Shown: positions 26,331-35,882, counted from the stretch's first letter. The stretch is DNA of 55,415 bases from Ectobacillus panaciterrae DSM 19096 (GCF_000430785.1 NZ_AUMR01000039.1:12094-67508); one strand, 5' to 3'. The notes: a model not told the origin generated them from the letters alone. Numbers and translations: made by a program.

Positions 26331-26517
26331 ACTATATATGAGTGAATGATAATTTCGACCTATCCATGTGCGATGTGCAACCAAAAGAGAGTATGGTATG
26401 CTTCTGGTTTACCCTTTCATGAACCACTACAAAGGTTTGACCGCTTCTGCACGTCGCCGGATGATCTCTCACCACTATAAAAGGTTTTTTATTCACTTGT
26501 ATATAGGTCTATTTCCG
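26331..26517 (+). repeat. Dispersed repeat, copy D
   Basis: Near-identical to copy B in opposite orientation, about 1.5 kb away. It ends CACTTGTATATAGG and runs almost into the 3' end of the citrate/malate carrier gene. Confidence 0.8.
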
Positions 26518-26538
26518 TCTTGTCTGAATTTAAAAACT

Positions 26539-27873
26539 CTAACTGAGTAATTTCATTAATAATGCAGCCAATATGATAGTAGATGCGCCGCCGATTCTTG
26601 TTGAGATTTGGGCGAACGGCATCAATGACATACGATTGGAAGCGGAAAGAATAGCAACATCTCCCGTTCCCCCGAGACCGCTGTGACAGCCAGTGACAAT
26701 TGCGGAGTCCACAGGATACATCTTCATCCATTTTCCTACAAAATAGCCGGAAGTAATCATCGTAATCACTACTGCTGCACAGATTACGACATATCCAAGA
26801 GTAATGATTTTAACAACATCTTTTAAAGGAATATAAAGCATTCCTAATCCTACCATTAAAGGCCATGTAAGGCTTGTTGAAATAAATCTGTATAAATGGT
26901 AAGCACCTTGCTCCATTTTGGTTGGCATAAATTTTGCGTATTTAACGATGGCTGCAGTAAAAATCATGATAATAGCTCCTGGAATGCCGATAAATTTATG
27001 AGCGACATTCCCGAAAACAAAAAAGCTGCAAGCAATTAAAAGTCCAGCTCCCATAAGACTGAAGTCAATTGGTTTTTCGATGTTTTTTGCTTCTAGGACT
27101 TCTTTGTCATCTCCAGTCTTCACTAAAACACCATTTCCAGTAAGCTCTGGCCGTTTTTCACCTAGACGTTTCAGTAATCCTGCCATAATGATAGCTACTG
27201 TATTTCCAATAACAGCAGCTGGAATCAATTGACCAACAAATATTCCCGCAGGTTTGTGCAAAATTTCAGAGTAAGACAGCGAAAGAGGTAAAATCCCTTC
27301 TCCAATCCCCCCTCCAATAATAGGAACAACGATGTAAAAGAATGTATGCTTGATGCCGTATCCAAACAGCAAGCCGATTAAAGATCCTACGATACTCGAT
27401 GCAATTGTTCCAACAACAAGAGGAACAAACATACGAATGAAACCTTGTATTAACACCTTTCTATTCATCCCAAGTATACTGCCTACCACCAGAACAGAGA
27501 TATACAAATAAAGAAAGTTAGATGTTTTCATCAAGTTCGTAACTGCTTTCAAAACAGCTGGATTCATCAAGTGGAAAAACACCATAATCGATGGAACAAG
27601 TAGTGATAAAATAGCTGGGCCTCCAATATCTCTTAATATCGGAACTTTTAGTCCGATATCACCAAGAAGAATTCCCATTACCATAATAACAGCAAAACCG
27701 CCAATCATATCGGCAGGAAGCTGATTGTATACAGAAGCCGCATAAACAATTATTGCTAACGCAATGTAAAGCGGCAATGGAATTACCCCTACCTTTATTT
27801 TCCCAATCCTAATGAAAAAGTTTCCCTCATGATCCGCCGATGAAATCGGCTTCAATTTACTTGTGTTCGCCAC
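26539..27873 (-). CDS. cimH: Citrate/malate transporter, 2-HCT family (CimH/CitS type)
   Basis: A 444-residue sodium- or proton-coupled carrier of the 2-hydroxycarboxylate transporter family, about 11 transmembrane segments. Both signature reentrant loops are visible: GGGIGEGILPLSLSY in the first half and GLGGTGDVAILSASNRM in the second, followed by FAQISTRIGGA. Substrates in the family are citrate, malate and other 2-hydroxycarboxylates; CimH of B. subtilis takes up citrate and malate under carbon catabolite control. The start is GTG 27873 with AGGTGGTG upstream (an ATG two bases earlier is out of frame). A cre-like box lies 74-87 bp upstream. An adjacent Crh gene and LysR regulator fit a carbon-responsive locus. 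Confidence 0.9.
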   Translation of the reverse strand: MANTSKLKPISSADHEGNFFIRIGKIKVGVIPLPLYIALAIIVYAASVYNQLPADMIGGFAVIMVMGILLGDIGLKVPILRDIGGPAILSLLVPSIMVFFHLMNPAVLKAVTNLMKTSNFLYLYISVLVVGSILGMNRKVLIQGFIRMFVPLVVGTIASSIVGSLIGLLFGYGIKHTFFYIVVPIIGGGIGEGILPLSLSYSEILHKPAGIFVGQLIPAAVIGNTVAIIMAGLLKRLGEKRPELTGNGVLVKTGDDKEVLEAKNIEKPIDFSLMGAGLLIACSFFVFGNVAHKFIGIPGAIIMIFTAAIVKYAKFMPTKMEQGAYHLYRFISTSLTWPLMVGLGMLYIPLKDVVKIITLGYVVICAAVVITMITSGYFVGKWMKMYPVDSAIVTGCHSGLGGTGDVAILSASNRMSLMPFAQISTRIGGASTIILAALLMKLLS

Positions 27874-27946
27874 ATTACAGCACCACCTAGCTTTATTATC
27901 CTTATAATAGATAGTGTTCCACCATATCTATAGTTTATTTAACTTT

Positions 27947-27960
27947 TGTAAACGTCTTTA
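27947..27960 (-). promoter_or_regulatory. cre-like box upstream of cimH
   Basis: TGTAAACGTCTTTA fits the CcpA consensus with two mismatches. It is placed 74-87 bp upstream of the GTG start, suitable for repression. Confidence 0.5.
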
Positions 27961-28120
27961 AAATTTAAATAAGTAAGTGGCGTTCGAAGGGCAGACCTTT
28001 ACAGATAGTATAAACACCTTATAAAATTAAGAATTTTTATGTTCGTAAAGAATGCTTGTGCAATTCAAATATCTTCGCTTTTCTTCTCTGCACCTAATAC
28101 TTTTGTATTTCTCTACTATT

Positions 28121-28200
28121 AGATGGCAAAGGTATGACAAAATTCTCTACTTTAACACCAAAATAAAAAAGGACGGTATAACCGTCCCGCTAAATCCATT
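28121..28200. repeat. Orphan SASP-terminator module, copy 4
   Basis: AGATGGCAAAGGTATGACAAAATTCTC followed by hairpin GGACGGT / ACCGTCC and CGCTAAATCCATTGTATT, as at the 3' end of SASP copy 1. No SASP gene follows; the next gene is the SDR of the biosynthetic operon, so the module now acts as that operon's terminator. Confidence 0.75.
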
Positions 28201-28231
28201 GTATTTTTTTCCATGGCAAAATAATTTACTA

Positions 28232-29185
28232 TCACCTAAAACTCCCCACCGACCTATTTTGAAACCATTGAAGAGTTTTTTGAATTGCCTCCTCGTGAGA
28301 AGTGAACGTGAATGACGGAAATAAGCCCCTGAATCTCTCACCGTCGAGGACTAATGGTTCTTCAAATTCGTACATTAGCTCTATTAGTTCACGTGCTTCA
28401 GGGCTGCCAATTCCAACTAACCTTAAGAGCCCCTTTCCTATTTTTCCATAGTTAGCTCGCTCCCCTGAAGCTCTGTATACCATCTTCATGAACTGCTCCC
28501 CTGTAACCGGATTAGGCCCTGAAACATGCCATGTTTTACCGTAAGCTCGTTCTTCTTCCCCTAATTGAATACAAGCTTGGGCGGCGTCATCAATATATAC
28601 AAGTGAATGAGGCATATCCAATCTTCCCGGCCATAGTGCTTTCTTTCCAGATAGCGCTGCATGAAAAATCGGACCAAATAACTTATTTGTCACGTTAGGT
28701 CCATAATAATCTGGAAAACGGGGTATAACGACTTGAACCGCTCCCTCTCGATGTGCGTTCATCAAACGCGATTCTAACTGATTACGTAGCTCACCTTTAC
28801 GACTTTTCGCCGCTAACGGGTGGGTTTCTACGGCTGGAATTGTTTGTAGTGGACCATAGCCGTATACATTTCCCGGAAAGACTACACAAGCATTAGTGAG
28901 CATTGCACCAGCTAGGATATTTTCAGTAACAACGGGCATTACTTCTGCCCATCTGTGATAGGGAACATTGATACAATGGTATATGATTGAAGCCTCCCGA
29001 CAAGCTTCTATGACATCACGTTGATTCAATGCGTCTAGTTCGCATATTTCAACTGAATCCGGAAAGTTCTGCTTGATATTCTTTGCATTTCTAACTATAG
29101 CTCGAACTGTCTTGTTATCGGTAACTAATGCGCGAACAATAGCGGAGCCTAGCGCACCTGCAGCTCCAAAAACAATATGCGTCAT
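28232..29185 (-). CDS. NAD-dependent epimerase/dehydratase-like SDR (last gene of PKS operon)
   Basis: A 317-residue extended short-chain dehydrogenase. Cofactor motif GAAGALGSAIVRAL is at the N-terminus and FPGNVYGYG at the position usually holding the catalytic Ser/Thr. The canonical YxxxK is not seen: the aligned stretch reads HPLAAKSRKGELRNQLE. Other members with KGxxR at this place exist, but the active site is atypical. C-terminal IPRFPDYYGPNV and WHVSGPNPVTGEQF are family-like. The start ATG at 29185 follows AAGGAGGTTG. It is 111 bp downstream of the PKS on the same strand, so it probably reduces or otherwise tailors a keto group of the PKS product. An alternative role is sugar or alcohol dehydrogenation unrelated to the PKS. 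Confidence 0.8.
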   Translation of the reverse strand: MTHIVFGAAGALGSAIVRALVTDNKTVRAIVRNAKNIKQNFPDSVEICELDALNQRDVIEACREASIIYHCINVPYHRWAEVMPVVTENILAGAMLTNACVVFPGNVYGYGPLQTIPAVETHPLAAKSRKGELRNQLESRLMNAHREGAVQVVIPRFPDYYGPNVTNKLFGPIFHAALSGKKALWPGRLDMPHSLVYIDDAAQACIQLGEEERAYGKTWHVSGPNPVTGEQFMKMVYRASGERANYGKIGKGLLRLVGIGSPEARELIELMYEFEEPLVLDGERFRGLFPSFTFTSHEEAIQKTLQWFQNRSVGSFR

Positions 29186-29227
29186 GTTATAATTCAACCT
29201 CCTTGTCAAATAATCAACAAATCAATG

Positions 29228-29273
29228 TGTGGAGGCGGTGTGCTTTGATAACAGGAAGTACATCGCCCCCACA
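29228..29273 (-). other. Hairpin between the PKS and SDR genes
   Basis: Arms TGTGGAGGCGGTGT and ACATCGCCCCCACA pair over 14 positions with two non-Watson-Crick contacts and an 18-nt loop. There is no T run on the minus strand, so an mRNA-processing or partial-termination element inside the operon is more likely than a full terminator. Confidence 0.4.
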
Positions 29274-29295
29274 AGTTTAAGTAATAATTTCAATA

Positions 29296-32200
29296 TTAAA
29301 CCAGTTGACCTGTAAGGATATTGAGTTCTTTTGCTGTAACGTTTACGGCGAATTTGATCTGTTCTTCGGTGTGGTTAGACGTTACAAAGAAACGTAGTCT
29401 TGCAGCATGTTCTGGTACTGCAGGATATACAATCGGATAAACATTTATTCCCTGCTTAAGCAACGCTTCTGTAACCCTCAAACATTTTTCGGAATCTCCT
29501 AAAATGACAGGAATTACTGGTGTATTATCATGCAAACCTATGTCAAGACCATGTTCGCGAGCGAGTTTTGCAAATAAATTGGACATCTGGTTCAATTTGC
29601 TAATCCTTTCTGGTTCAGAGCAGATTACCCTTAAAGCGGCAAGAGCTGCAGCTGTATTGGCTGGTGTAATTCCAGCACTAAATATAAAACCAGGAGCGGT
29701 GTATTTTAGATACTGAATTAATTGTTTACTACCCGCAATATAGCCACCACAACTCGCAAACGACTTACTGATTGAACCCATTAGGATATCGACGTGGCTC
29801 GGGTCAATATCGAAATGTTCACAAATGCCTTTTCCAGTAGCGCCTAAAACGCCAATTGAGTGAGCCTCGTCAATAAATAATAGTGCTTTGTGTTTCGTTT
29901 TAACTTCAAGGAAGGCTAGTAATTCGGGAATATCACCGTCCATACTATAAATTCCCTCAATAATGATTAAGACCCTTTTATATTGACTTCGCAATTTATT
30001 CAGTAACTTATCCACACTCATCCAATCATTATGAGGAAATGGTCGTCTTTGAGCTCCAGACAAGATACAGCCCTGAATGATGCTATTGTGGCACAATTCG
30101 TCGTGTAGAATTAAGTCCCCAGGACCCACAATATGTCCGATAGTTGTGACATTCGTCGCATGCCCGGCGGAATAAACGATCGACGATTCTACGCCGATAA
30201 AATCCGCCAGTTCCTGCTCCAATTCATGATGTAAAGGTATTTCCCCTGACAGCAATCGACTGGCAGATACAGACGTTCCGTATCTCTCAATCGCATTTAT
30301 TGCTGCGCGAGAAACTATTGAGTCACCGGACAATCCCAAATAGTTGTAACTCGAAAAATTAATAACTTGTCGTTCATTCATAGTTATTACATCTTTATTA
30401 ACTCCATCACGTATAGCGAAATACGGATTTATTGACTCTGACATCTTTAGACGCTGTTCTAAATGAAGATACTCTGGGAAAAGTTCAATACGGTAGTTCT
30501 CTTCTGGGATTTTGTTGGCCGGTATTGGTGTCGATTCTTTTGATATATTGTCTGTTGCAGGCTCATCAATATGATTAGTGGCCTTTTGCACAGCGGCAAC
30601 CGTAGAATCATCGTCTAAAAGATCAATGATTCCCTTAATTGTAATTTCACCGATAAAATGCTCAAAATCATAGGTTACATGGGGGAACTTGGAAGCAAGA
30701 TCATTTCGCAATTGTACAAGCATTAACGAATCGAAACCAAGTTCGTTAACAAGGGATTGATCAAGATGTAGTTCTGATACAGGATATCCACTGATTTTAG
30801 AAATAATGTTTAACACCGATGTTATATTTTCATTTCCTTTACTACTTGGTTCTTGTGGAACTTTTAGCCTTATATAATTTGAAGTTGAAGGAAAGTTTTG
30901 TCTTTCTTCTAGCCTTGTTTCCTCGTGCACATTGTATGGGGTGGTTGAATTGATTGAGTTATTACGTTCCATCAACGCCTTACTCTGTTCAACTAAAACC
31001 TGGCTTTGATTTTTTAAAATAGCAATTAGATCACTCTGTATTGTATTCATGTTATCTGAAATAACCTCACTCTCTTCCTTATTGGAAACATTTGTTGATG
31101 TCCATAAGAATTCATTCGAGGATGAATGATTGATCTTGCCCATTAATGCCTTAGATGTGAACCAGTGACGAGTTTTATCGAATGGGTAAGTGGGTAATGG
31201 TATGCGAAACCGGCGTATGTCATTTGAATAAAAAGATTCCCAATTAATTTTCATCCCGAGTGTATATAACTTACCAAGTGTACTCAACACTACTTTCCAG
31301 TCATCAGCATTATGGTTTAGCGATGATAGCCATGCGCAGGAATCGTCATTTCTAATCTGCCTAGCCATATTGATCAACACTGGATTAGGGCCTAGTTCAA
31401 CAAAACATGTAATCCCCTGATTCATTAAGGTATGAACACCTGCCATAAAGTTTACTGGTTCGACAATATGCCGGGTCCAATACTCACTTCCCATAGAATC
31501 GTTGGAGCTTAGTATACGTCCATCTTGGTTAGATACTAGCGGAATCTTGGGGTTTCCAAACTGTATACTTTCAGCTGCTGCTTGAAACTTATCAAGGATT
31601 GGGTTCATTAGGTGCGAGTGAAATGCGTGTGATACATTTAATGGTTTACACGTGATACCCTCATTCTCCAACTCTCTGATGGCTTGTTCAATCAAATTAG
31701 CATTTCCCGAAATAACCACATTTGTTGGACCATTAATGGCTGCAATGGAAATTGAGTTTTGATACTGTCCGATCACACCGCTTACTTTCGTAATGTCAGC
31801 TCGCACGACCGCCATCATCCCGTTCCTTGGTAATGCTTGCATAAGGCGTCCGCGTTCTGCAATGAGCTTCAACCCATCCTCTAGACTATATACCCCGGAT
31901 ATACAAGCAGCTACATACTCCCCTACACTATGTCCCAAAACAGCGTCCGGCATTATCCCCCATGTCTTCCACATTTCAAACAAGGAATATTCGAGTGAAA
32001 ATAATGCTGGCTGTGAATACATTGTTTGATTTAACAAATCTTCATAATTGGAATCGAACAATAGGGACAGTAAGGATACTGGAAGTATATCTCTAAGGAT
32101 TTCATTGCATTTATCTAGTGCATGTCGGAAAGTCAATTGAGTATGATAAAGTTGACGTCCCATTGCATGATACTGAGATCCTTGCCCGGTAAAAAGAAAA

Positions 32201-34113
32201 GCTATCTTAGCTGGATGTTTAGAATCGACTTTACCGCACCTTAATCCGTCGACTGGTTTTCCAGATAGAAATTGACCAATCTGTTCCCTGAGATTCACCG
32301 TTGAATCAGCAACCACTGCCATTCGGTGGCTAAAATCTTCCCGCCCTACATTTGCGGTATAGCTGATATCAGACAAACAATACTTTGAGTTATCTAGTAA
32401 ATATTTGTTGTATCGACTGGCTAACTTCTGTAAGGCAACTTCATTACGTGCTGAAAGTGTAACAATATCAAAACTTGCCTTATCTTTTGTGTCACGTTCC
32501 TCTGTTTGGGTTGGTGCCTCTTCTAGAACAACGTGAGCATTCGTTCCACCGAAACCAAAGGAACTTACCCCCGCAAATCGGCGAATTTTTCCGGAAGGCC
32601 ATCGTTGGAGTGACGTAGGAATAAATAGTTTGCTGTCCGCCAATGAAATGTGTGGATTCAATTTTTCAAAATGTAAATGTGGCGGGATTTCTTCGTTTGT
32701 TAACGATAATACAACTTTGATTAGCCCGGCAATTCCTGCAGCGGCTTCCAAATGACCAATATTAGTCTTTACTGATCCAATAGCACATGGTTGATTTGTT
32801 GATCGTCCTTGTATTAGTACATTTTTGAGTGCTTCCATTTCAATTGGATCACCTAAAGGAGTTCCCGTTCCATGAGCCTCTACGTAACTTATTTTGGATG
32901 GCTCCACACCGGCATTCTTTAATGCTTGCTGAATTACAATTTCTTGAGATTTTCCATTGGGAGCAGTGATCCCATTACTCTTACCGTCTTGATTAACCGC
33001 AGATCCTCTAATAACAGAGAGTATAGTATCTCCATCTTTCAATGCATCAGATAAGCGTTTAAGGACCAGCACTCCGGCCCCTTCACCACGTACATATCCA
33101 TCAGCTTTATCATCAAACGTCTTACACCTGCCAACAGGAGACATCATACGAGCTTTAGAAAAGGAAACGGAGACTTCTGGGGATAGTATTACATTTGCCC
33201 CGCCAACGAGAGCTATATTGCACTCGCCATTTCGTAAGCTTTGGCATGATAAATGAACAGCAACTAATGACGACGAACAAGCAGTATCTACGGCAACACT
33301 CGGCCCTTTGAAATCAAAGAAATAAGATAGACGATTGGCAGCCATATTTGTAGCGTTGCCAATAGCCGTGTAAGCATCTACATCTGAAGAATTCGCTATT
33401 TGTAAACGCGAGTAATCATTTGTGCTGATTCCTATAAAAACACCAGTCAGGCTTTTGGCAAGTTCACTAGGAGAATACCCGGAATTTTCTATCGCCTCCC
33501 AAGCAACTTCTAATAAGATTCTCTGTTGAGGATCCATACAATCTGCTTCCCTGGGGGTTATATTAAAGAAACTGGCATCGAAACAATCAATGTCTTTAAT
33601 GAAACCGCCCCATTTCGTAGTCATTTTTCCAGGGGCATCCAAATCTTTATCATAGAAAACTTCGTTGTCCCAACGATCCCGAGGAATTTCTGAAATCGCA
33701 TCAATTCCTTTTTTGAGGAGATTCCAAAACTCCGTTTCATTACTAGCACCCGGAAAACGGGACGCTAATCCGACAATAGCTATCGGTTCCTCTGATGAGG
33801 CAGCACTGAAAGCATTTGTAAACTGCTTATGCGAATTTTCCACAAGATACCGAGACAAGGATTCAATAGTTGGATAATCCCACACGATTGTAGGAGAGAG
33901 TTTTTGATCAAGCCATTCACTTAAATCACCGGACAGAACGACAGCTTCAGCGGAATCCAACCCGAAGTTTACAAAAGGTTCCTCTAGATCAATTTCTTCT
34001 TTTAAAATCTCTAACCTAGTGGAGATCTCCGATATCAACCAATCACGAATAGCGTCTTCCGTAACTACTTTATCGTTTCTAACTTTCTCATCTGCGATTG
34101 TATGAAAGTTCAT
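29296..34113 (-). CDS. One-module PKS fused to alpha-oxoamine synthase (ACP-KS-AT-ACP-AOS)
   Basis: A 1605-residue enzyme. Domains: ACP1 about 20-95 (NFGLDSAEA, Ser54); KS about 108-530 (VDTACSSS with Cys278, EAHGTGTP His413, NIGHLEAA His453); AT about 630-930 (FTGQGSQ, GHSVGEY with Ser728, HAFH at 828-831, a malonyl-CoA signature); a Gln/Asn-rich linker; ACP2 about 1085-1165 (LGFDSLM, Ser1128); and a PLP-dependent alpha-oxoamine synthase about 1215-1605 (YNYLGLSG, DEAHSIGVLG, SISKSFA with Lys1449). There is no KR, DH, ER or TE domain. It should accept an acyl chain on ACP1, extend it once to a beta-ketoacyl thioester, and release it by decarboxylative condensation with an amino acid. The ATG at 34113 overlaps the ligase stop (TAATG) and has GGGGGGAAAG upstream, so it is translationally coupled. 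Confidence 0.92.
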   Translation of the reverse strand: MNFHTIADEKVRNDKVVTEDAIRDWLISEISTRLEILKEEIDLEEPFVNFGLDSAEAVVLSGDLSEWLDQKLSPTIVWDYPTIESLSRYLVENSHKQFTNAFSAASSEEPIAIVGLASRFPGASNETEFWNLLKKGIDAISEIPRDRWDNEVFYDKDLDAPGKMTTKWGGFIKDIDCFDASFFNITPREADCMDPQQRILLEVAWEAIENSGYSPSELAKSLTGVFIGISTNDYSRLQIANSSDVDAYTAIGNATNMAANRLSYFFDFKGPSVAVDTACSSSLVAVHLSCQSLRNGECNIALVGGANVILSPEVSVSFSKARMMSPVGRCKTFDDKADGYVRGEGAGVLVLKRLSDALKDGDTILSVIRGSAVNQDGKSNGITAPNGKSQEIVIQQALKNAGVEPSKISYVEAHGTGTPLGDPIEMEALKNVLIQGRSTNQPCAIGSVKTNIGHLEAAAGIAGLIKVVLSLTNEEIPPHLHFEKLNPHISLADSKLFIPTSLQRWPSGKIRRFAGVSSFGFGGTNAHVVLEEAPTQTEERDTKDKASFDIVTLSARNEVALQKLASRYNKYLLDNSKYCLSDISYTANVGREDFSHRMAVVADSTVNLREQIGQFLSGKPVDGLRCGKVDSKHPAKIAFLFTGQGSQYHAMGRQLYHTQLTFRHALDKCNEILRDILPVSLLSLLFDSNYEDLLNQTMYSQPALFSLEYSLFEMWKTWGIMPDAVLGHSVGEYVAACISGVYSLEDGLKLIAERGRLMQALPRNGMMAVVRADITKVSGVIGQYQNSISIAAINGPTNVVISGNANLIEQAIRELENEGITCKPLNVSHAFHSHLMNPILDKFQAAAESIQFGNPKIPLVSNQDGRILSSNDSMGSEYWTRHIVEPVNFMAGVHTLMNQGITCFVELGPNPVLINMARQIRNDDSCAWLSSLNHNADDWKVVLSTLGKLYTLGMKINWESFYSNDIRRFRIPLPTYPFDKTRHWFTSKALMGKINHSSSNEFLWTSTNVSNKEESEVISDNMNTIQSDLIAILKNQSQVLVEQSKALMERNNSINSTTPYNVHEETRLEERQNFPSTSNYIRLKVPQEPSSKGNENITSVLNIISKISGYPVSELHLDQSLVNELGFDSLMLVQLRNDLASKFPHVTYDFEHFIGEITIKGIIDLLDDDSTVAAVQKATNHIDEPATDNISKESTPIPANKIPEENYRIELFPEYLHLEQRLKMSESINPYFAIRDGVNKDVITMNERQVINFSSYNYLGLSGDSIVSRAAINAIERYGTSVSASRLLSGEIPLHHELEQELADFIGVESSIVYSAGHATNVTTIGHIVGPGDLILHDELCHNSIIQGCILSGAQRRPFPHNDWMSVDKLLNKLRSQYKRVLIIIEGIYSMDGDIPELLAFLEVKTKHKALLFIDEAHSIGVLGATGKGICEHFDIDPSHVDILMGSISKSFASCGGYIAGSKQLIQYLKYTAPGFIFSAGITPANTAAALAALRVICSEPERISKLNQMSNLFAKLAREHGLDIGLHDNTPVIPVILGDSEKCLRVTEALLKQGINVYPIVYPAVPEHAARLRFFVTSNHTEEQIKFAVNVTAKELNILTGQLV

Positions 34114-35882
34114 TAACTTTCCCCCCAGATTTCTAGAGTCTCTGATAAATAGTCTATTCGACAAGCACTGCGTTGAATTTTCCCACTAGAGGTTTTAGGT
34201 ATAGAACCGGTTTTAATAAAAAGAACCTTATATACTTGGAGGGAATGTTCATCAGCTATCGCTCGACGGATTACGCTAACAATTTCCCGAAGCATTTTTT
34301 GTTCCTCATCACTTTTTTGTGTATCTGAAGAATTTTGATTTCGCGGGCGGTATCGACGCTCTAACTCAGCAACGATAATAAGACGTTCTTGTTCATTTGT
34401 GTCTATTGTAAATGCGGCGCTACACCCCGGTCGGATGGCAGGATGACTATTTTCCACAGTTAATTCAATATCTTGAGGATAATAATTTCTCCCACGAATG
34501 ATAATGAGATCCTTGATTCTGCCCGTTACGAACAATTCGTTAGATTCTGTCATATAACCTAAGTCTCCCGTACGAAGATAAAACTCCTCACCAGCATCAC
34601 TCAAACGTGCCTGGAATACTGAATCAGTTGCCTCAGGATTATTCCAATATCCACTCGCTACACTGGCACCATTAATCCAAATCTCGCCGATCATATTCGA
34701 TGAACATACTACACCTGTTTCTGGGTTTACAATTTTCACAGTATGATCCACACCACTTGTGCCGCAATTAACGATCTTAACAGCGCTATCATCTTCATTA
34801 CTTATCGGTAATGCATTTCCTTGTTCCAGTGCTCTTCGATCCAACAAATCGACCGATACATCCTTAGACTTTAGTCCCCCGGTGACGAACAGCGCTGACT
34901 CAGCCAGACCATAGCAGGGATAAAAACTTTCTCTTCGAAAACCACAACATTCAAAACTCTTGCTAAAACGGTCCATAGTTTCAAATCGGATAGGCTCCGC
35001 TCCGTTAAAGGCTAAACCCCACGTACGCAAATCTAAGGACTGTTTCAATTCCGGACCAATTTTTCTAACACATAAATCGTATGCAAAATTTGGCCCTCCA
35101 CTTATTGTAGCTTTGTACTCATGGATCGTTTGTAACCAGCGAATTGGACGCTGAAGAAAATCTAGCGGTGACATAAGAACACAATGGGCACCTGAGTAAA
35201 TAGTTGCCAGTACGTTCCCTATAAGACCCATGTCATGGTAAAGCGGCAGCCATCCAACAATTACAGAATCAGAAGTGATTTCAAACGCATTTTGGATAAG
35301 TTGCTCATTACTAAGAATATTTTTATGTGTTACCATCACGCCTTTGGGGTTACCCGTTGAACCAGAGGTGTACTGCAGAAAGGCGACATAATCTTCTCTA
35401 ACATTAGGGTTCATCCAACTATTTGAAAGATTAGGGTCAATAGCATCTGTATAAATCCAATTATGTTCCCTAATCGGAAAATCATTTATAAAATTTTTAA
35501 TATTAAAATAAATATCGGAAGTCGTTAAGGCAATGGATGGACTTGAATTCTCAAAAATAGATCGCAAACGTAGCGCATGACGACTTTGCCCCGGAGGATA
35601 CACAGGAACAGCGATCACCCCAGCATATAAGCACCCGAAAAACGCCTTTATATAATCCAATCCCGAATGAAACATTAGAATTGCCCGTTCCCCTTTAATG
35701 GCCGTTCCTTGGATAGCCGATGCGATTGCTTTTGCACTACGATCTAACTCCGCAAAAGTGAGAAATGATTGTGTATTTTTATCAAAATCCAAAAACGTAA
35801 AAACCGTTCTTTCCCCAAGTTCCTCCGCTTTATGACGCAACAATGAAACTAGTGAAGATGAATTTGTATACGTATCAATCAC
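34113..35882 (-). CDS. Fatty-acyl-AMP ligase (FAAL), PKS starter loader
   Basis: A 589-residue stand-alone adenylating enzyme of the FAAL/acyl-CoA-synthetase superfamily. It shows the AMP-binding P-loop YTSGSTGNPKGVMVTH at 171-186, GWLPLYHDMGLIG, CYGLAESALFVTGG, YLRTGDLGY, and the C-terminal lysine region KTSSGKIQRSACR. The FAAL flavour (PVYPPGQ and the LYHDMGLIG core) indicates transfer of acyl-adenylate to an ACP rather than to CoA. Its stop codon overlaps the PKS start, so it most likely loads the first ACP of that protein. Chain length is not readable. The start is GTG at 35882 behind AGAGGGTGG. Confidence 0.9.
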   Translation of the reverse strand: MIDTYTNSSSLVSLLRHKAEELGERTVFTFLDFDKNTQSFLTFAELDRSAKAIASAIQGTAIKGERAILMFHSGLDYIKAFFGCLYAGVIAVPVYPPGQSRHALRLRSIFENSSPSIALTTSDIYFNIKNFINDFPIREHNWIYTDAIDPNLSNSWMNPNVREDYVAFLQYTSGSTGNPKGVMVTHKNILSNEQLIQNAFEITSDSVIVGWLPLYHDMGLIGNVLATIYSGAHCVLMSPLDFLQRPIRWLQTIHEYKATISGGPNFAYDLCVRKIGPELKQSLDLRTWGLAFNGAEPIRFETMDRFSKSFECCGFRRESFYPCYGLAESALFVTGGLKSKDVSVDLLDRRALEQGNALPISNEDDSAVKIVNCGTSGVDHTVKIVNPETGVVCSSNMIGEIWINGASVASGYWNNPEATDSVFQARLSDAGEEFYLRTGDLGYMTESNELFVTGRIKDLIIIRGRNYYPQDIELTVENSHPAIRPGCSAAFTIDTNEQERLIIVAELERRYRPRNQNSSDTQKSDEEQKMLREIVSVIRRAIADEHSLQVYKVLFIKTGSIPKTSSGKIQRSACRIDYLSETLEIWGES

